A DNA stretch of 6,502 nt from an uncultured Rickettsiales bacterium (lineage in GTDB: Bacteria; Pseudomonadota; Alphaproteobacteria; Rickettsiales; UBA1997). Of the stretch, positions 6,491 through 6,502 are shown one piece after another (positions within the stretch are counted from its first letter, which is position 1; each line of letters starts with the position of its first letter). The stretch spans positions 1 to 6,502 of the forward strand of contig CATOJU010000055.1 in NCBI GenBank assembly GCA_951800555.1, in the 5' to 3' direction. The translations under genes were made by a program, and so were the position numbers. The notes under the pieces are model-generated. The model saw only the letters and a program-made list of their open reading frames with translations. It was not told the origin of the DNA and ran no database searches.

Positions 6491-6502
6491 TCTTAATTAA
6501 AT

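Noticed and set aside
1..6502. Looked for CRISPR arrays, insertion-sequence ends, tandem DNA repeats and tRNA-linked attachment sites.
   Set aside because: The only inverted repeats that stand out are the terminator and RNA hairpins listed. No direct repeats with regular spacing, transposase genes or tRNA genes were found.

Overview
The window is extremely A+T-rich bacterial DNA. It holds three long genes, two of which can be identified with confidence, and one RNA-gene-like intergenic unit. The standard genetic code is in use: TGG encodes Trp, and the stops are TAG and TAA. The YidC has a large periplasmic domain, so the cell has a Gram-negative envelope, and its core resembles alphaproteobacterial YidC as I remember it. 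Together with low GC and a large ankyrin-repeat protein, this suggests a host-associated alphaproteobacterium of the Rickettsiales or Holosporales kind. That placement is inference, not something the sequence proves.

Layout from left to right. Positions 1-117 hold nothing I can assign. A minus-strand terminator hairpin (118-150) closes a 972-residue ankyrin-repeat gene (183-3101, minus), which has a plausible promoter at about 3131-3158. A second hairpin (3190-3226) closes yidC (3243-4979, minus). A 62-bp spacer containing only two G/C bases (4980-5041) separates yidC from a divergent D,D-carboxypeptidase gene of the PBP5/DacA-DacF kind (5042-6241, plus). Beyond it lies a consensus-grade promoter (TTGACA, 17 bp, extended -10 TGATATTAT) with an A/T-tract UP-like region. 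It drives about 180 nt of apparently non-coding sequence with two hairpins, ending in a 23-bp terminator stem and T-rich tract (6428-6490).

Function. YidC and the D,D-carboxypeptidase are housekeeping envelope genes: one inserts inner-membrane proteins, the other trims peptidoglycan stem peptides. Because they diverge from one short spacer, they may share regulation. The ankyrin protein is an accessory gene. It has a higher-order internal repeat, a modular unit of about 130-180 residues present three times, and a basic, probably coiled-coil tail. It has no signal peptide and could be a host-directed effector, though nothing here proves secretion. The two observations most worth following up are the strongly promoted unidentified small RNA at the right edge and the super-repeat of the ankyrin protein.
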